A stretch of DNA of 64,000 nucleotides. Origin: Strongyloides papillosus. Taxonomy: Eukaryota > Nematoda > Chromadorea > Rhabditida > Strongyloididae. Positions 49,257-61,305 of this stretch are shown one piece after another (positions within the stretch are counted from its first letter, which is position 1; each line of letters begins with the position of its first letter). Both the position numbers and the translations under genes were made by a program. The DNA lies in contig SRSI01000050.1 of the NCBI GenBank assembly GCA_005656395.1, positions 3,162,001-3,226,000 of the forward strand, read 5' to 3'. Under the pieces are notes generated by a model. That model did no database searches. It was not told the origin of the DNA and saw nothing but the letters and a program-made list of their open reading frames with translations.

Positions 49257-51757
49257 TTAGGGCTTCGAATTACTAAGTCTTTTCTCAATTGACCTTTCTT
49301 GATTACGTTGGATATTCATAAAATTAGTCTTTGATTTACTATATTTTTTTTCAATCGTCCTTTCTTGAGTACGTTGAGCAATCATAAGTTCTCTAGAATT
49401 TATTTCATCTTCCAATATTTCAACATCCTCATCTTTAAGATTTTCAAAATACATCTGATTTAAAAGAATATTGTATGATACAATAGATAATTTTACTATT
49501 GGTGGATGTACATCCTTTTTATTAGAATCAAACATTTTAATCAATCGATTTTCATTCCCTGAAATTATTGACCTATTCCTTCTATTGAATGTACTGATAA
49601 AATCAAAGAAACATGGGAATCTTGTTATAAAAAGGCCTAACTTATCGCCAAGACAGTTTGATTTATATATATTTGAAGGACCATTGAATTTTGGGAAATG
49701 ATATTTTAACATAAGCAGATACAATTGGATGTGTGATACAAAGAAACGATATCTAGATGTGCATTCATCAATTACTACACCATAGTCTGAGCAATATTTA
49801 CATTCTCTTCTGGTACCTGTTTCAGCCTTACTTTCGTCAAAACACATTTTTTCATCAGACATATTTTTAACTTTACAATCTACACTAGATTTTACAATTA
49901 TTTCATCATATGAGTTCATTTTAAAAAATTCGTGTCGACGATTAAAATATGAAACATTTATATTTTTGATTCCTCTGGCAACATCATGTAAATTTTCGAA
50001 GAAATTTTCTATTTTATAGTTTTCTGCCTCAATACATACTTTTTTGGTTTTGGGATCTAGATAAACTCTACAAGTACTACCATAACTACCACTTTCAATT
50101 TGTCTTGCATGAACAGTATAACATAAGTTTTTGTAGTCCTCCAAAAATCCATTAGGATGTGGATGGTGTCCACGAATAACTTTTTTAACTTTAAGTAGTT
50201 TAATAACTTCCTTCAAACCTCTCTCGGAGTATGCAAAACCAAGACCTCTTATTGTTGGTTGGAAGAGATGCCCATCTTCTTGAACTTCATTTCTGATTGT
50301 GTCACTCCAAACAATATCAGTTAATATTAATCTCTCAATAAATTTACTATTCCTCGGCATAGGTTTGACTAAGTTACTTATTGAATACCTTCCACGTATC
50401 CATTGTGAAACTCCGCCATGAGCACAATATATTTCATCATTTATTATTGCAGCAACTGATAAGCGATCGAAGGCGAAATTTAGAATTCTCCAATAATTTG
50501 CTGAAGAGAATTGTTTTTTACAACTTCTTGGTAGATCAAATTTTTTATTTTGCTCCGGAAATTCATGATTACCTCTTAAGAGATAGATATGTTTTGGGAA
50601 GCATATTTTAAAGATAAATAGTAGCATTACAACCTCAACTTCATACACACCTCTATCAACATAATCACCCAAAAAGAGGTATGTTTTATCACCAGGTAAA
50701 CCATGGAATGAAAATGCTCTTATAATATCAGCTATACTCCCATGAATATCTGATATTACAATAATTTCATTCTCCTTTGGTGGTATAGTAAGTTCCAGCA
50801 ACATATTTTCTGCTTCACATATTTCAGCAGCTGTATGAATTATCTAAAAAAAGAAAAAACAAACTATATTATCAAATTTTAATCACTTTATAAACATACC
50901 TGAATACAAATATTTTCCGAAAATGCATGAAATAGTTGTCCACTAGGTCTTTTAGTATAAAAATCTAGATTTAGAAATTTAGTTGATAAGAAATTTAAGT
51001 AAGAACTGAGCCATTCAAATGCCACTTTTATTTTTGGGCGTGAAGGTGAACATTTTGGTATCTTATTTAAAAAGGCTAACATTTGAGCTTTGAACCAGTC
51101 TGAATCCTTTTCATCAACCTTTTCCGATTTACTTTCTTGTATGATCGTAACTTCAGAACTTTTTACACTTTTATTTCCTGGTTCAACTACACGATGTTGA
51201 CCGATTGGGGCACTTGAATTTAATGTTGAATCAACATACTTACTAGTTCGACTAACTTTTTTATTATCTTTACCATCAGATTTTGAAGCTAACCTTTCGA
51301 ATGACTTAGATTTTTGAAGAAATTTTGGAACAGATGTGTCTATAGTTTTATTTTTATTTGACGTGAATGAATTACTACCCTTTACAGTATTATACGTCTG
51401 AGATTTATTTAATTCCTTAGTGAAGGTATTCTTTGAGATGTCCAAACGTTTCTGAATATTTAAAAAACTTTTACTAAATGATTTGTCTAGTGATTTTTCC
51501 ATTTTTAGTGCATTTGTTCTTGTTTTATCACTCTCATTATTATTGCCATTCTTATTTTGATTGATTCTTTTTTTGTTAAGATTTTTTTCAATTGTCTTTC
51601 CTCCTCTACTCTTTTCAAAACTTGCAGTTTTAAGAAAATTTTTAAACAAGCTCCTGCTTTTTTCTATAGATTTCTCTTCAGTAAAAGATTTTGATGTTGA
51701 TTTACTAGCATCAAGATTAGAAGGTGAAGGAGACTGAGTAGTACTCTTATCAGTCAT
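49257..51757 (-). CDS. PP1-like Ser/Thr phosphatase with long basic N-terminal tail
   Basis: Exons 51757-50900 and 50843-49257 (56-base intron, phase 0) give 814 aa. Residues 1-215 are Lys/Ser/Asn-rich and disordered, with repeated SIEKS, LDKSFSKS and IEKNLNKK words. The PPP catalytic core follows: VISDIHGS (usual GDxHG, Gly to Ser), FLGDYVDRG, LLRGNHE, YCAHGGV and IRGHHPHPNG, so the metal-binding Asp, His and Asn residues are kept. The SAPNYC loop is not recognisable. After the core are a Cys-rich patch (ECKYCSD) and two RxQERxIEKxxSxSK repeats at the very C-terminus. Divergent nematode PPPs of this sort are often sperm-specific. Substrate unknown. Confidence 0.8.
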
Positions 51758-52391
51758 TAAATAACTAACAAATCGAAGAAAAAAATGTGAAAAAAGGTCT
51801 GTTTATTTTACTTTTATAATGCAAAAATTTCATTAATAATTATTAATTTGATTAAATATATATTCAAATTTATTATCAATAACAAATCATTCATTTTAAT
51901 TACCTATGATAACAATACTATATGCAATAAAATTCCGGCTAACATATCACCTTTTTTTCCTGACAGAAAAAGTCTAATTTTATAGTGACATAATATGTCA
52001 AATGATTGATAAATATTTTTATTCAAACTTCAATACAATGATTGTGAAACTTAAATTACATGAATAAATAATAGTTATCAATTGTCGTGTATGTTTTTCA
52101 ATGGGTGATACATTAAAATTAAATATAAATTTAGATAGTATAAATATTCTAAATAAAAATTTATGTGATTTTTGATTATTTAAATGATAAAAATATTGAT
52201 GTGTGACTATGTTTTTTTTTTGAAAATTTGATAAACGTCGTTTGAAGTATAGTTCTTTTATTTTTAGACAATAAATGAGAGATTTCTATAAGGAACTTAA
52301 TAATAATGTTTAATATATCCATTTATTTGTATCGTATAATAAAAAAAATGATATATGAATAATTTTTATATTGACTAATATAAATTCAACC
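51758..52391. other. Intergenic, nothing recognised
   Basis: AT-rich spacer that carries the phosphatase 5' flank and the 3' flank of the TTR-like gene. Confidence 0.5.
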
Positions 52392-52866
52392 TTAATTAAA
52401 GCAATCACGTTTACCCCATTTTTTTTCCCATGATCTCATTCTTATAGTTCCAAGTTTATAAGGTCTTCTAGGTCTTGGACCCCTAAAAACAAATCTATAG
52501 GGTACATGGATTTTGTATTTACGAGGACACACTCTATGACCATTTGTGCAATAATGATATAAATTAACATGAATATCTAATTTAAAAATTAAATTTTAGA
52601 ATAAATTGCTACTTACCCATGGGTCCTTTTTCATAATGACTTCCTCTGATCTTAAATACTCCATTACAATTTGTTTCGGTTGTGTTTAACAAATCGTCTA
52701 ACCATTTATCATCTTCATAAAGCTTAACTTTAACATTATTTTGTGGATGGCCATCACACAAAACACGACCCCAAACAGCAACTGATTGATAATATTTACA
52801 TCTAGCAATTACATCCACTATTAAATATAATAAGAAGAATAAAATCAAAATCGCTTTACTAATCAT
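52392..52866 (-). CDS. Transthyretin-like (TTR) secreted protein
   Basis: Exons 52866-52617 and 52576-52392 join in phase 1 across a 40-base intron, giving 144 aa, the usual family length. Signal peptide 1-21. The TTR-like core shows VAVWGRVLCDGHPQNNVKVK, LYEDDKWLDDLL, NCNGVFKIRGS and, in exon 2, DIHVNLYHYCTNGHRVCPRK. Four cysteines in the order typical for the nematode family. These proteins are secreted, and C. elegans TTR-52 bridges dying cells to phagocytes. In parasites many are excreted or secreted. The end is unusually basic (RGPRPRRPYK). Confidence 0.85.
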
Positions 52867-53406
52867 TTTAAATGCGTGATATTAATAAAAGTCCATGGTT
52901 TTTAACCATTACTATTGTGTAGCTTAAGATAATATTTGAATGAACTAAAATTATATTTACTTATCATTTAAAAATCAGTACATTTCACTGGCAAACCAAT
53001 TTTTGAACAAAATTGCTGAAATTTAAATTAAAAAGAAGTTTAAAATAAAATATTTCTTTATAAAATAAAAAAATTAAAAATTTACAATTAGATTATATAT
53101 CTAAGTATAAGAATCAATTTATAAAGTTTCTGCCAAATCAGTCTATAGAATATTATCAAACATTTATTGTACATTAAAAAATTTAAATCATATAATGTTT
53201 TCCAGTAAAAATCAAAAAAAGAACATCTTCCTATTGCAAGTTTAGCAAATAAAAATCAAAAAACAACCTTCAAAATAGTATATTTTAAAAATTAAAAAAT
53301 TACAATAATCACTCTAACATCAATTTCAGTTAAATATTTTAATATTCGGCATATTATATTTAACATTAAACAAATATATTATCTAAATAAAGATCTTTTT
53401 TTCACT
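52867..53406. other. Intergenic, nothing recognised
   Basis: AT-rich spacer between two minus-strand genes. Confidence 0.5.
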
Positions 53407-54063
53407 TCAAATATTCATTGTATTTAAATTTTTTTCATGATTTCTTTCACCTGGAGTAAAATAAGTAATTTTATCTCCCTCAACAACCATCTCCTTTATA
53501 GGTAAATCTTTGACGTTTTGTGTTTGGACATTTAATAATAAAGAATAGTAACCAAACATTACTGCAGAAACGATACATGTTACCTTAAAACAAGGAAAAA
53601 GTTAAACTTAATATAATAATAAATAAACATACAAATGTGAGTAACATTAACAAAAAATCTCCCAAATAATAGTAATAATCATTAATGATTCTCATAAAAA
53701 GCATAAAAGTTTCAATGGTATAAAAAATGGCTCCGAAGATACCAAAAATAAAATCAACTATTGCAAATGGAATGTAAAAATAAGAACCTGGTACTGTTGA
53801 TAAATTTTTTTGAAGGTTAAATAAATGGGCTGTTAATGACATTATGGACCAAAATCCAATAAATACATTAATGGATTTTAAACTTTCTAGAGTTCTAGCC
53901 TTGTATCCAAGTGCACATAAAAGAATTGTTAAAATTACTGAGAAAATCTTAAAAATTATATAATTCAGAAAAACATTTTAGAAAAATTTACCATACGTCC
54001 AGTTAATACTATGCCATATGGCCTTGCTGTTAAGAATTTAAAATTTACTTCAATTTTAACCAT
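53407..54063 (-). CDS. Four-TM protein, MARVEL/tetraspan-like
   Basis: Exons 54063-53992, 53947-53633 and 53583-53407, all in phase 0, give 187 aa. A TTTTTACAG acceptor sits 9 bases before the ATG, which suggests trans-splicing with a very short leader. Four hydrophobic segments: about residues 25-41, 50-72, 79-103 and 115-145. Short cytoplasmic ends, Tyr-rich loop before TM4. The topology fits MARVEL-domain or similar vesicle proteins, but no diagnostic motif is seen, so only the four-TM architecture is certain. Confidence 0.6.
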
Positions 54064-55695
54064 TTTTCTTTCCTGTAAAAAGAATCGAGTGTTAATAATT
54101 TTAAATAAATAAACAAACACTTTTTTATAGGATGTTTATATCTAAAATAAACAAACATTAGACTGTAAATGGTTATCATCTGTTACATAATTTTGAACAA
54201 ATCAATAAATGTCTTATCGTTAATATTTAAAATCTAGAAAAGTCAACATGCAAATATCATACAAAATAAAAGTATTTGGTAAAAAAGAATTCTTTAAATA
54301 TTTTATACTTATTAAAATGAGATTTTGAAAAATAAATACTTGAATAAATAGTGATAATCATGTTTAAATAACCAAATATAAGTATTAAATTTCTAAGAAA
54401 CTTCACCTTTATGGAAAGAAAAAAGTGTTTTAAAGGTATAAAAATTTTAATCTCTATGGTAACATAATAATAATGAAATTAATTTAATATTAACTTCCTT
54501 GTTACATCCATAAATTTAAAGGACATACTTAGAAACTATTTGGTATCCCATAAAGTATAATTGTTGAAATAAAATTTCATGCACGGAATAATTCACACTG
54601 ATACTATATCTTTTTTAAAATTAATTATTGCCTTAATTATTCAAAAGTTGAAACTTCATTTATAATACAATAAAGATATAATAAAATATTATTAAAATAA
54701 ACAAGAACTGAAAAATATATCCCTAATAAATAATCGTTCTAAAAGAATAAAAAAATTGCGAAAATTATGTCGTAATAAAGTATCTTCTAAAAACAGAAAC
54801 CCTTTAATCTGATATTTTAATTATAAATGTTGCAAATCTACTCCTTTTATCCATGAATTAATGTTTTTATCAAATGAGACTTTTGAATTCATATATCTGA
54901 CCTTGAATCTTCTGAATCCAATCATTTTAATCATGAATTCACAAATAGATAGCCTTTTTTTAAAAAAAAACATATAATTTTTTTACTTAATTGTGGTACT
55001 TTTTTTATAAAGTTAAGTCAATATTATCTTATGAAAAGTTTTTAATTAAATAAAAACAGTACGATATCTACATTCGTTCCGCTGATAAAGGATACCAATA
55101 CTATAAATTAATTCACCTCTGTAACAAACCTCTTTCATTTCCCCGTTAAACAGGACCAAAGAACATCTATTAAAAATAGTTATATCAAATGATGGCTTGC
55201 TGACCAAAACAAAAGTTAATATTTTAAAACGGAGATGAGAAAGAAGATTTTAATAGAGCTCGTACTCTAAAAATTAATCCAAAATCCAGATTTTTATAAA
55301 ATAATGAAGGATGATGAAAATAAATTAATTTTGTCTGTTAATGGTGAGAATAATTAAAAGACTTGTGGAAACATTTAAAATCTTCAGGCGTGACTTCAAG
55401 ATGATACAAATAGAATGGTCAAAATTCCAATTAATAATGATCTTGATGAACTTTCAAATTTTTCTGTACAACAATCTCTATTGCAAAAATGTTCAAGGTG
55501 TCGTTGTTGTGTTGGCTAAACAACATGTTCAGGAGAATGAATGGTACTAGAGTGATTTCATTAAATTTTTTTCTGTTTCTTGTAGCGATTTCAAAGTCTC
55601 TTATCAATTTCATTTCTTTCGTTGTAGTTTTTTTTGATTGTAATAAATTTAAGAAAACGTATTAGTGTTTGTCTATTTTACTCAACGAACCAACA
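54064..55695. other. Intergenic with repeat and relic
   Basis: The first 700 bases are plain AT-rich DNA. Around 54880-54950 lie GAATTCAT/GAATCTTCTGAATC words like those at 15780 and 25480. From 55060 the sequence becomes the degraded gene described below. Confidence 0.5.
55060..55550 (+). pseudogene. Decayed unknown gene upstream of C4
   Basis: Plus-strand counterpart of 38202-38700. It retains RSADKGYQYYKLIHLCNKPL, stops and shifts, then SIAKNVQGVVVVLAKQHVQE followed by NEWY-stop at 55548-55550. Confidence 0.5.
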
Positions 55696-56703
55696 ATGGA
55701 TAAGCCTGAAATGGATTTATTATCCTTACCAGATAATTTTAAACTCCAAATTTTAAAGAAATTAGATTGGAAAAGCTTGAAGAATCTCAAACTTGTCTGT
55801 AGAGATTTCTACTTTATAATTGAAAAGAATATTCAATTTTTGGATAGACCAAAAGTAGAACATCTAGAAATTTCCTACGATAAATATAGGCCATCAAGAG
55901 TTAGATATGATTTGAAGGACAGTGGAAACACATCGTTTGAAACTTCAAAAATGGTGAGTTTATTTTTAAAAATATGAAATAAATGAATAAAAAAAATTTA
56001 TTTTAAGGTTGAATTTGGCAATGCCTGTGAATATGAAGATTTTTTAAGAAATAAAGATTTTACTGGAATCAAACGTCTTGTTCTTAACACTGTTACAAAT
56101 CCAGAACTCATAATCTTAAGTGATGATAGTGATACTAGAAGAGAATTTTCTAAACTTAATTTTTACACCTCGATATCAAATGGAACATCATACTTTGAAT
56201 TTCCTCAAATTACAATTTTAAGCACTAAAAAACTTGTAATACCTTATAATGGTAATCTTCTTGGAATGCAATCCCTTAGAAAATTAGGTATTTTTGAAGT
56301 GAATAAGTTAAGTTTAGTTTTGAAGAAAATTATAATGGACGTTATTACTGGTAATCCCATGTTGGAGTATGAGAATACTTCTATTGTTGATACTAAACGT
56401 CTTCACGTTCAAATAGCGAATCATTTATTTGAACTTGGACTTTTAAACCCTGAGAATAGCTGTGCTCGTAAGCAATATAAGTTATTCTTCCGCAACTCGG
56501 TTGAATTTACCATTTTGGAGAAGGAATTTTACAGAGGACTTTTTGATAAAATAAAATTTAGAAATAATTTAACGGTAAAGGATAATCGTAAAAGATATTA
56601 TATTGTGAGTTCTATGAGTTGTTCAAAATGTGGTAATGAGCACAAAAATTTAGTATATTATTGTTATGGATGGAATGAAAAGCTCAAAATTGAGTTTCAT
56701 TAG
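55696..56703 (+). CDS. F-box protein C4
   Basis: Exons 55696-55953 and 56008-56703 join in phase 0 and give 317 aa. I start at the ATG in ACAATGGATAAG because the sequence before it matches the start context of C5. A second in-frame Met at 55711 begins the conserved DLLSLPDNF and a 15-base insertion separates them. F-box: LLSLPDNFKLQILKKLDW with LKNLKLVCRDFYFIIEKN. The C-terminal domain has GNLLGMQSLRKLGIFE, IANHLFELGLLNPEN and KCGNEHKN, here with the first Cys-x-x-Cys pair as CSKC. Confidence 0.72.
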
Positions 56704-57263
56704 CAAATTCAATTTTGTTTATGGATATGTAACATTTCCAAGTTTAATAATGAATTTACCAATATTATTTTTCTATTTTTATACTGTCTTTAAAATTAAA
56801 GTAAAATTACATACCTTTATTTTCATTGTTATAATTAAAGATAAAACACTGTCCGATAAACAAATGATCATATGTTATATTAATATCAATTTATTTACTG
56901 ATAATTTTTTTTATAATTTAACTACCTTTATTTACGAAGTATTTTAAATATTCGGATATGACCTCATGATAATACAATAAGCGTAGTCAAGATTTCAATT
57001 ACTGATGATTTTAGCAACCTTCGACTTTTTCCAAGAATATCTACTGGAAAAAATATTCAAGTTGTCGTTACTATATTGATCGGATAACATCTTGAAAAGA
57101 ATGACTAATTTTAATAGTATTTAAAATATTATCATTTGTGTTTGTAACCACTTTATTCTGAAGTCTTTTTTTTATCCCAACTCTTTCATTGTAGTTTTTT
57201 TTGTATTAAAATAAATTTAAGAAAACGTATTAGTGTTTGTTTATTTTATTTTTAAAACTAACA
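56704..57263. other. Intergenic between C4 and C5
   Basis: The 3' flank of C4 (AAATTCAATTTTGTTTATGG at 56704) recurs after C5, showing that the whole unit was duplicated. The second half contains the relic exon at 57001. Confidence 0.6.
57001..57108 (+). pseudogene. Relic exon upstream of C5
   Basis: Reads TDDFSNLRLFPRISTGKNIQ, then VVVTILIG, one stop and HLEKND-stop, matching the other four relics. Confidence 0.5.
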
Positions 57264-58257
57264 ATGGATTTATTATCTTTACCAGATAATTTTAAGCTCC
57301 AAATTTTTAAAGAATTAGATTGGAAGGATTTGAAAAATCTCAAACATGTTTGTAGAGATCTCTACCTTTTAATTGAAAAGAATATTCAATCTTTAGATAG
57401 ACCAAAAGTAAATAATCTAAGAATTTTCCATGATAAAGACAGAATATTCAGATCTGAATATGGTTTAAAGAGCACTGAAAATACATTGAGAAATGTAACT
57501 TTAAAAACAGTGAGTTCGTTATTAATTTTAAGAAATAAATGGAAAAAAAATTTATTTTAAGGTTGAATTTAGTAATAACGACGAATATGAAAATTTTCTA
57601 AGAGATAAAGATTTTACTAAGATCAAACGCCTTCTTCTTAAAAATGTCTCGATTGGAGGATTCATAGTGGTAGAAGATGATAGTGACTCTAGCGAAGACG
57701 CTTATATATACGATTTTCACTTTGTCTTTCCAACTGAAACATCATCGTTGTTTAATAATATTCGCACTAGGGTTTTTAGCACTAGAGAACTTGAAATACC
57801 CTATAATAGTAATCTTCTTAGAGAGCAATCTCTCAGAAAATGGGGTATTTTTGAGGAGAGTGAGTTAAGATTAGTCGCGAAGAAAATTATTATGGACGTT
57901 CTTACTGGTAATCCCTTGTTGGAACACAAGAATACTTCAACTGATTTTACCAAACCTATTTTCATTCAAATTACAAATCGTCTCCATGAACTTGGAGTTT
58001 TTAATCTTGAGAATGTATGCAATCGTAAGCCATACATATTATTCTTCCATTTGACAATTAAATTTAATGTTTTGGAGCAGGAGTTTTATAGTGAATTTTT
58101 TGATAAAATAAAATTTGGAAAAAATTTGGTGGTAGAAAATAGTAGAATAAAATACTCGATTGGAAATTCTATAAAATGTTCAAAATGTGATACCAAACAT
58201 GAGAATTCTTTAATTTACCATAAAGATATTAGAGGTCTCGAAATTACTTTATTTTAA
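57264..58257 (+). CDS. F-box protein C5
   Basis: Exons 57264-57509 and 57562-58257 (52-base intron, phase 0) give 313 aa. F-box MDLLSLPDNFKLQIFKELDW and LKNLKHVCRDLYLLIEKN. The second part has RNVTL-type variable sequence, then NLLREQSLRKWGIFEESEL, ITNRLHELGVFNLEN and KCSKCDTKHEN. It is intact. C4 and C5 form a direct tandem pair, inverted relative to C1-C3 about 17 kb away. Confidence 0.72.
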
Positions 58258-58839
58258 TAAATTCAATTTTGTTTATGGATATGTAATGTCTTTATATGTT
58301 TAATAATCTACTTATCATTATCATTTTTCTATTAGCTATAGTAAAAATAAATAATAAAGAATTTTGTTTCTCTTATAACACTTTTGAAAGTTAATGAATT
58401 TTTGGTCTATGACACATTTGAAAGGTACAAATAAGGAATAAGAGTGAAACATAATATTAAAGAGATTGATCAAAAATTATCCAAATTATAAACTAGAAGA
58501 TGACAATCATTTTTTAATACTACTATTTTAATTAATGATTTAATATATAAAATTCTTTTGTAAAATATGTTCTGCGAGCAAACCTGACTGCCAAAGGCGA
58601 GTCTACGACTGGTAAACTAAATTTATATAATTTTCTATTAAAAAATTTTTATGTATCGTGGTATATAGTGTTTTCAAGCAATACAGGATGCTTCATTGAG
58701 GAATCCCTAATTCTAAGCTGAACCTATTTAACAACTTAAGAAAGCAGGGGAAGACATGCCCTTATCTGATTCCTTGAAAACTTGTATAAAATTTATTTTT
58801 TATTATTAAATTATCGATAAATTATTTTTTTTATTATGC
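58258..58839. other. Convergent intergenic region with a GC-richer patch
   Basis: Positions 58560-58790 are less AT-biased than their surroundings (for example GAAAGCAGGGGAAGACATGC at 58740). No tRNA fold, open frame or known snRNA motif could be matched. Possibly a decayed exon or structured RNA. Confidence 0.35.
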
Positions 58840-60589
58840 TCAAATTTTCCAATCATTTAATTCTTGACAACGACTTTTAATTGAATGAATTGTATAACAA
58901 CCCTGTGAGTATGGGTTGGAATATTTTATTTGACCATTATCATTATAAAAACCATCTAAAACCACTGCTTTAATTGTTGTCTCGTTAAATTCTTGCCATT
59001 TCAAAGATGGCACACCAGTGTGAATGAAATTACTAACAATATTTATCATTTTCATTGAGAAATCTTGCTCCTCCTTCAGAACATCCTTAGAGTAAGATTC
59101 CGGATGAGTAAAAGGATACCCAAATTGATATAGTAATTCATAAGTGTGCATTGATCCCATCCACTCTGGCCAATGATTAATTTTAGATTTTTTTTGAAAT
59201 TCATAAAAATACTTCTTACCCTTTACTTGTAATCCAAACATGTAAGCAAATAAACTTATATCACAATTGAACATATAATCAGATAAGAATTTCAGTGTTT
59301 TGTATCTTGGTACTTTAAGATCAATTTTATCGTATGTTTCATTAAGATCAAGAAAATCTTCAACACTATATTTGTCATAGACACTTGTAAGTTTAAGAAC
59401 ATTCTCGAATTGTTCCTCTGTCATTGGACAGATATTATCTTCAGAGTCATATGACTTGTTTTTATTAAAATTGCAGCCAAAAGTTTCATCATTTAAATAT
59501 TGTACCATTAAATAACTTCCCTCATCCGATGTTATCCCTATCATTATATCAATATCTTTCATCATATCATTTTTTAACATTTTCATACTAAGATTCCCCT
59601 TGAAAAAGTTATCATCCTCCTCGACAAATATAAATGGCGATATCAGTGGTGATTGATCATTGTTTTTAATTTTATTTGCTTCTGTTATAAGTTTAACGAC
59701 ATCTTGCGATTGTAAGCATATAAAAGTTTCATTATCATTACCAGAACAATTAAATGATTTAGCCAACGCCAATAGATTATCATTAGCAATTTTATTTGAT
59801 TCCCTGAACCAGCTGTTTTGAACTGATCCAGAGTTAATAATCAGTTTATTAAAATAATTATGACTTCCACTAGAAAAAAGATGTGCTGTTCCTGAGAATG
59901 CTCCTACATCTTCTCCAAATAACGTTACATTCTTAGGATTACCACCAAAATTAACGATATTTTCATGAATCCATTTTAATCCCATTTGTTGGTCTAACAA
60001 GCCAACATTTCCTGGTAGATTGCTTGAATTAACCATATAAGCGAAGCCAAGAACACCTAATCTATAGTTAAGATTAATAATAATTGCTCCTGTCTTCAAA
60101 GCCAAGAAACTTCCATCATAAACATTCAATGATGGCGATCCGGTATGGTATCCTCTACCAAATAGGAAAACTAATGCGGAACCTGTAGAATTCTTTGGTA
60201 CCCACATATTTAATTGAAGACAATCTTCAGAATAATTCAAATAATTAGGATGCCAAAAATCATAACCAGGATACCCAACAAGGAATTGGTTGTTATTGAC
60301 ATAATAACAGGTATTTGCTACTGTTGAAGCATTAAATGTTCCATTCCACGCCGGTTTATCTAATTCCATCGGTACTTTGAATCTTAATTTACCTACAGGT
60401 GGTTTAGCAAAAGGGATTCCAAGATATTCGGTTACATCAGGAAATAGTTTCTGGATGTATTTGTTTAGTTTTACTTCAATAAAAACTTACATGTTTCTTA
60501 CCTATAATAGACCCATAACTTGTGTTAACAGGATTTTGAGCATAACACAAAACTATTGACAAGTTTATTATAATTAAAAGCTTCCTCAT
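58840..60589 (-). CDS. Cholinesterase-like protein with Ser-to-Asp nucleophile change
   Basis: Exons 60589-60491 and 60450-58840, split by a 40-base intron in phase 0, give 569 aa, normal for carboxylesterase/AChE. Signal peptide 1-18. Conserved pieces: EYLGIPFAKPPVGKLRFK, EDCLQLNMWVPKN, NYRLGVLGF, GNVGLLDQQMGLKWIHENI and FGGNP. The nucleophile elbow, normally GESAG, reads GEDVG with Asp214 in place of Ser. The acid (Glu343 in SDEGSY) and His (His468 in SMHTYELLY) are still there. It therefore should not hydrolyse esters by the usual mechanism. Secreted cholinesterase-like families are expanded in Strongyloides. A ligand-binding or adhesion role is likely, as in neuroligin and other dead cholinesterases. 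Confidence 0.85.
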
Positions 60590-61305
60590 TTTGCTTTGTT
60601 AAAGCAATAAAGTTTTAAAAACCCAATGCTATTTTATAATAATATTTCCCAACATTTGTACTCTAAAAATAGTAAAATAAAGTTTATTTTGTTGAATTTT
60701 AAACAACTTATTATTGGAATTTTTTGCAGGAAATTATTCATCTTTGCTAATATTTTTGTATGAACTCTTTTTATTTTTAAAAATATTTAACTTAGAATAT
60801 TAAGTTATCATAATAGTTGGGAAATTATTTTAATGAATGTTTAAAATAGAATTTTTATTATAAAAAATATTTACTTTCTATATCAGCATGTCACGAAAAA
60901 TTGTTTCTATGTTTTTTGCGGTCTAAAAATAGTGACAGTGATTGATTAAGCATTCTTTATCAGAGTTATATCAGAAAATCGTTTTACATAAATGAATAAT
61001 AATTAATATTTTACTTCTACACATGCCTTTAATGTTTATTCAATAACGTCAAGTAAAATGGTAATTTTAAAAGGTCAAAGACAAAAAAATTCAAAAATGA
61101 ATCTGTTAAAAATTTATTTAACACAAAAAATATTGTCTCATATAATTGATTTAATTATAAAAATACATATATACCACTTTATTTTATAAAGATTGAAAGT
61201 CTTTATTTAACTAATATAATAAAAGTTATCAATTACATTTATTAGATAGGTAAAAGGAACCGTTACATAAAATATACCATTAAGAATTTCTTTCCTGCTT
61301 CTAAC
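60590..61305. other. Intergenic, nothing recognised
   Basis: AT-rich; holds the cholinesterase-like 5' flank and the 3' UTR of the next gene. Confidence 0.5.
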
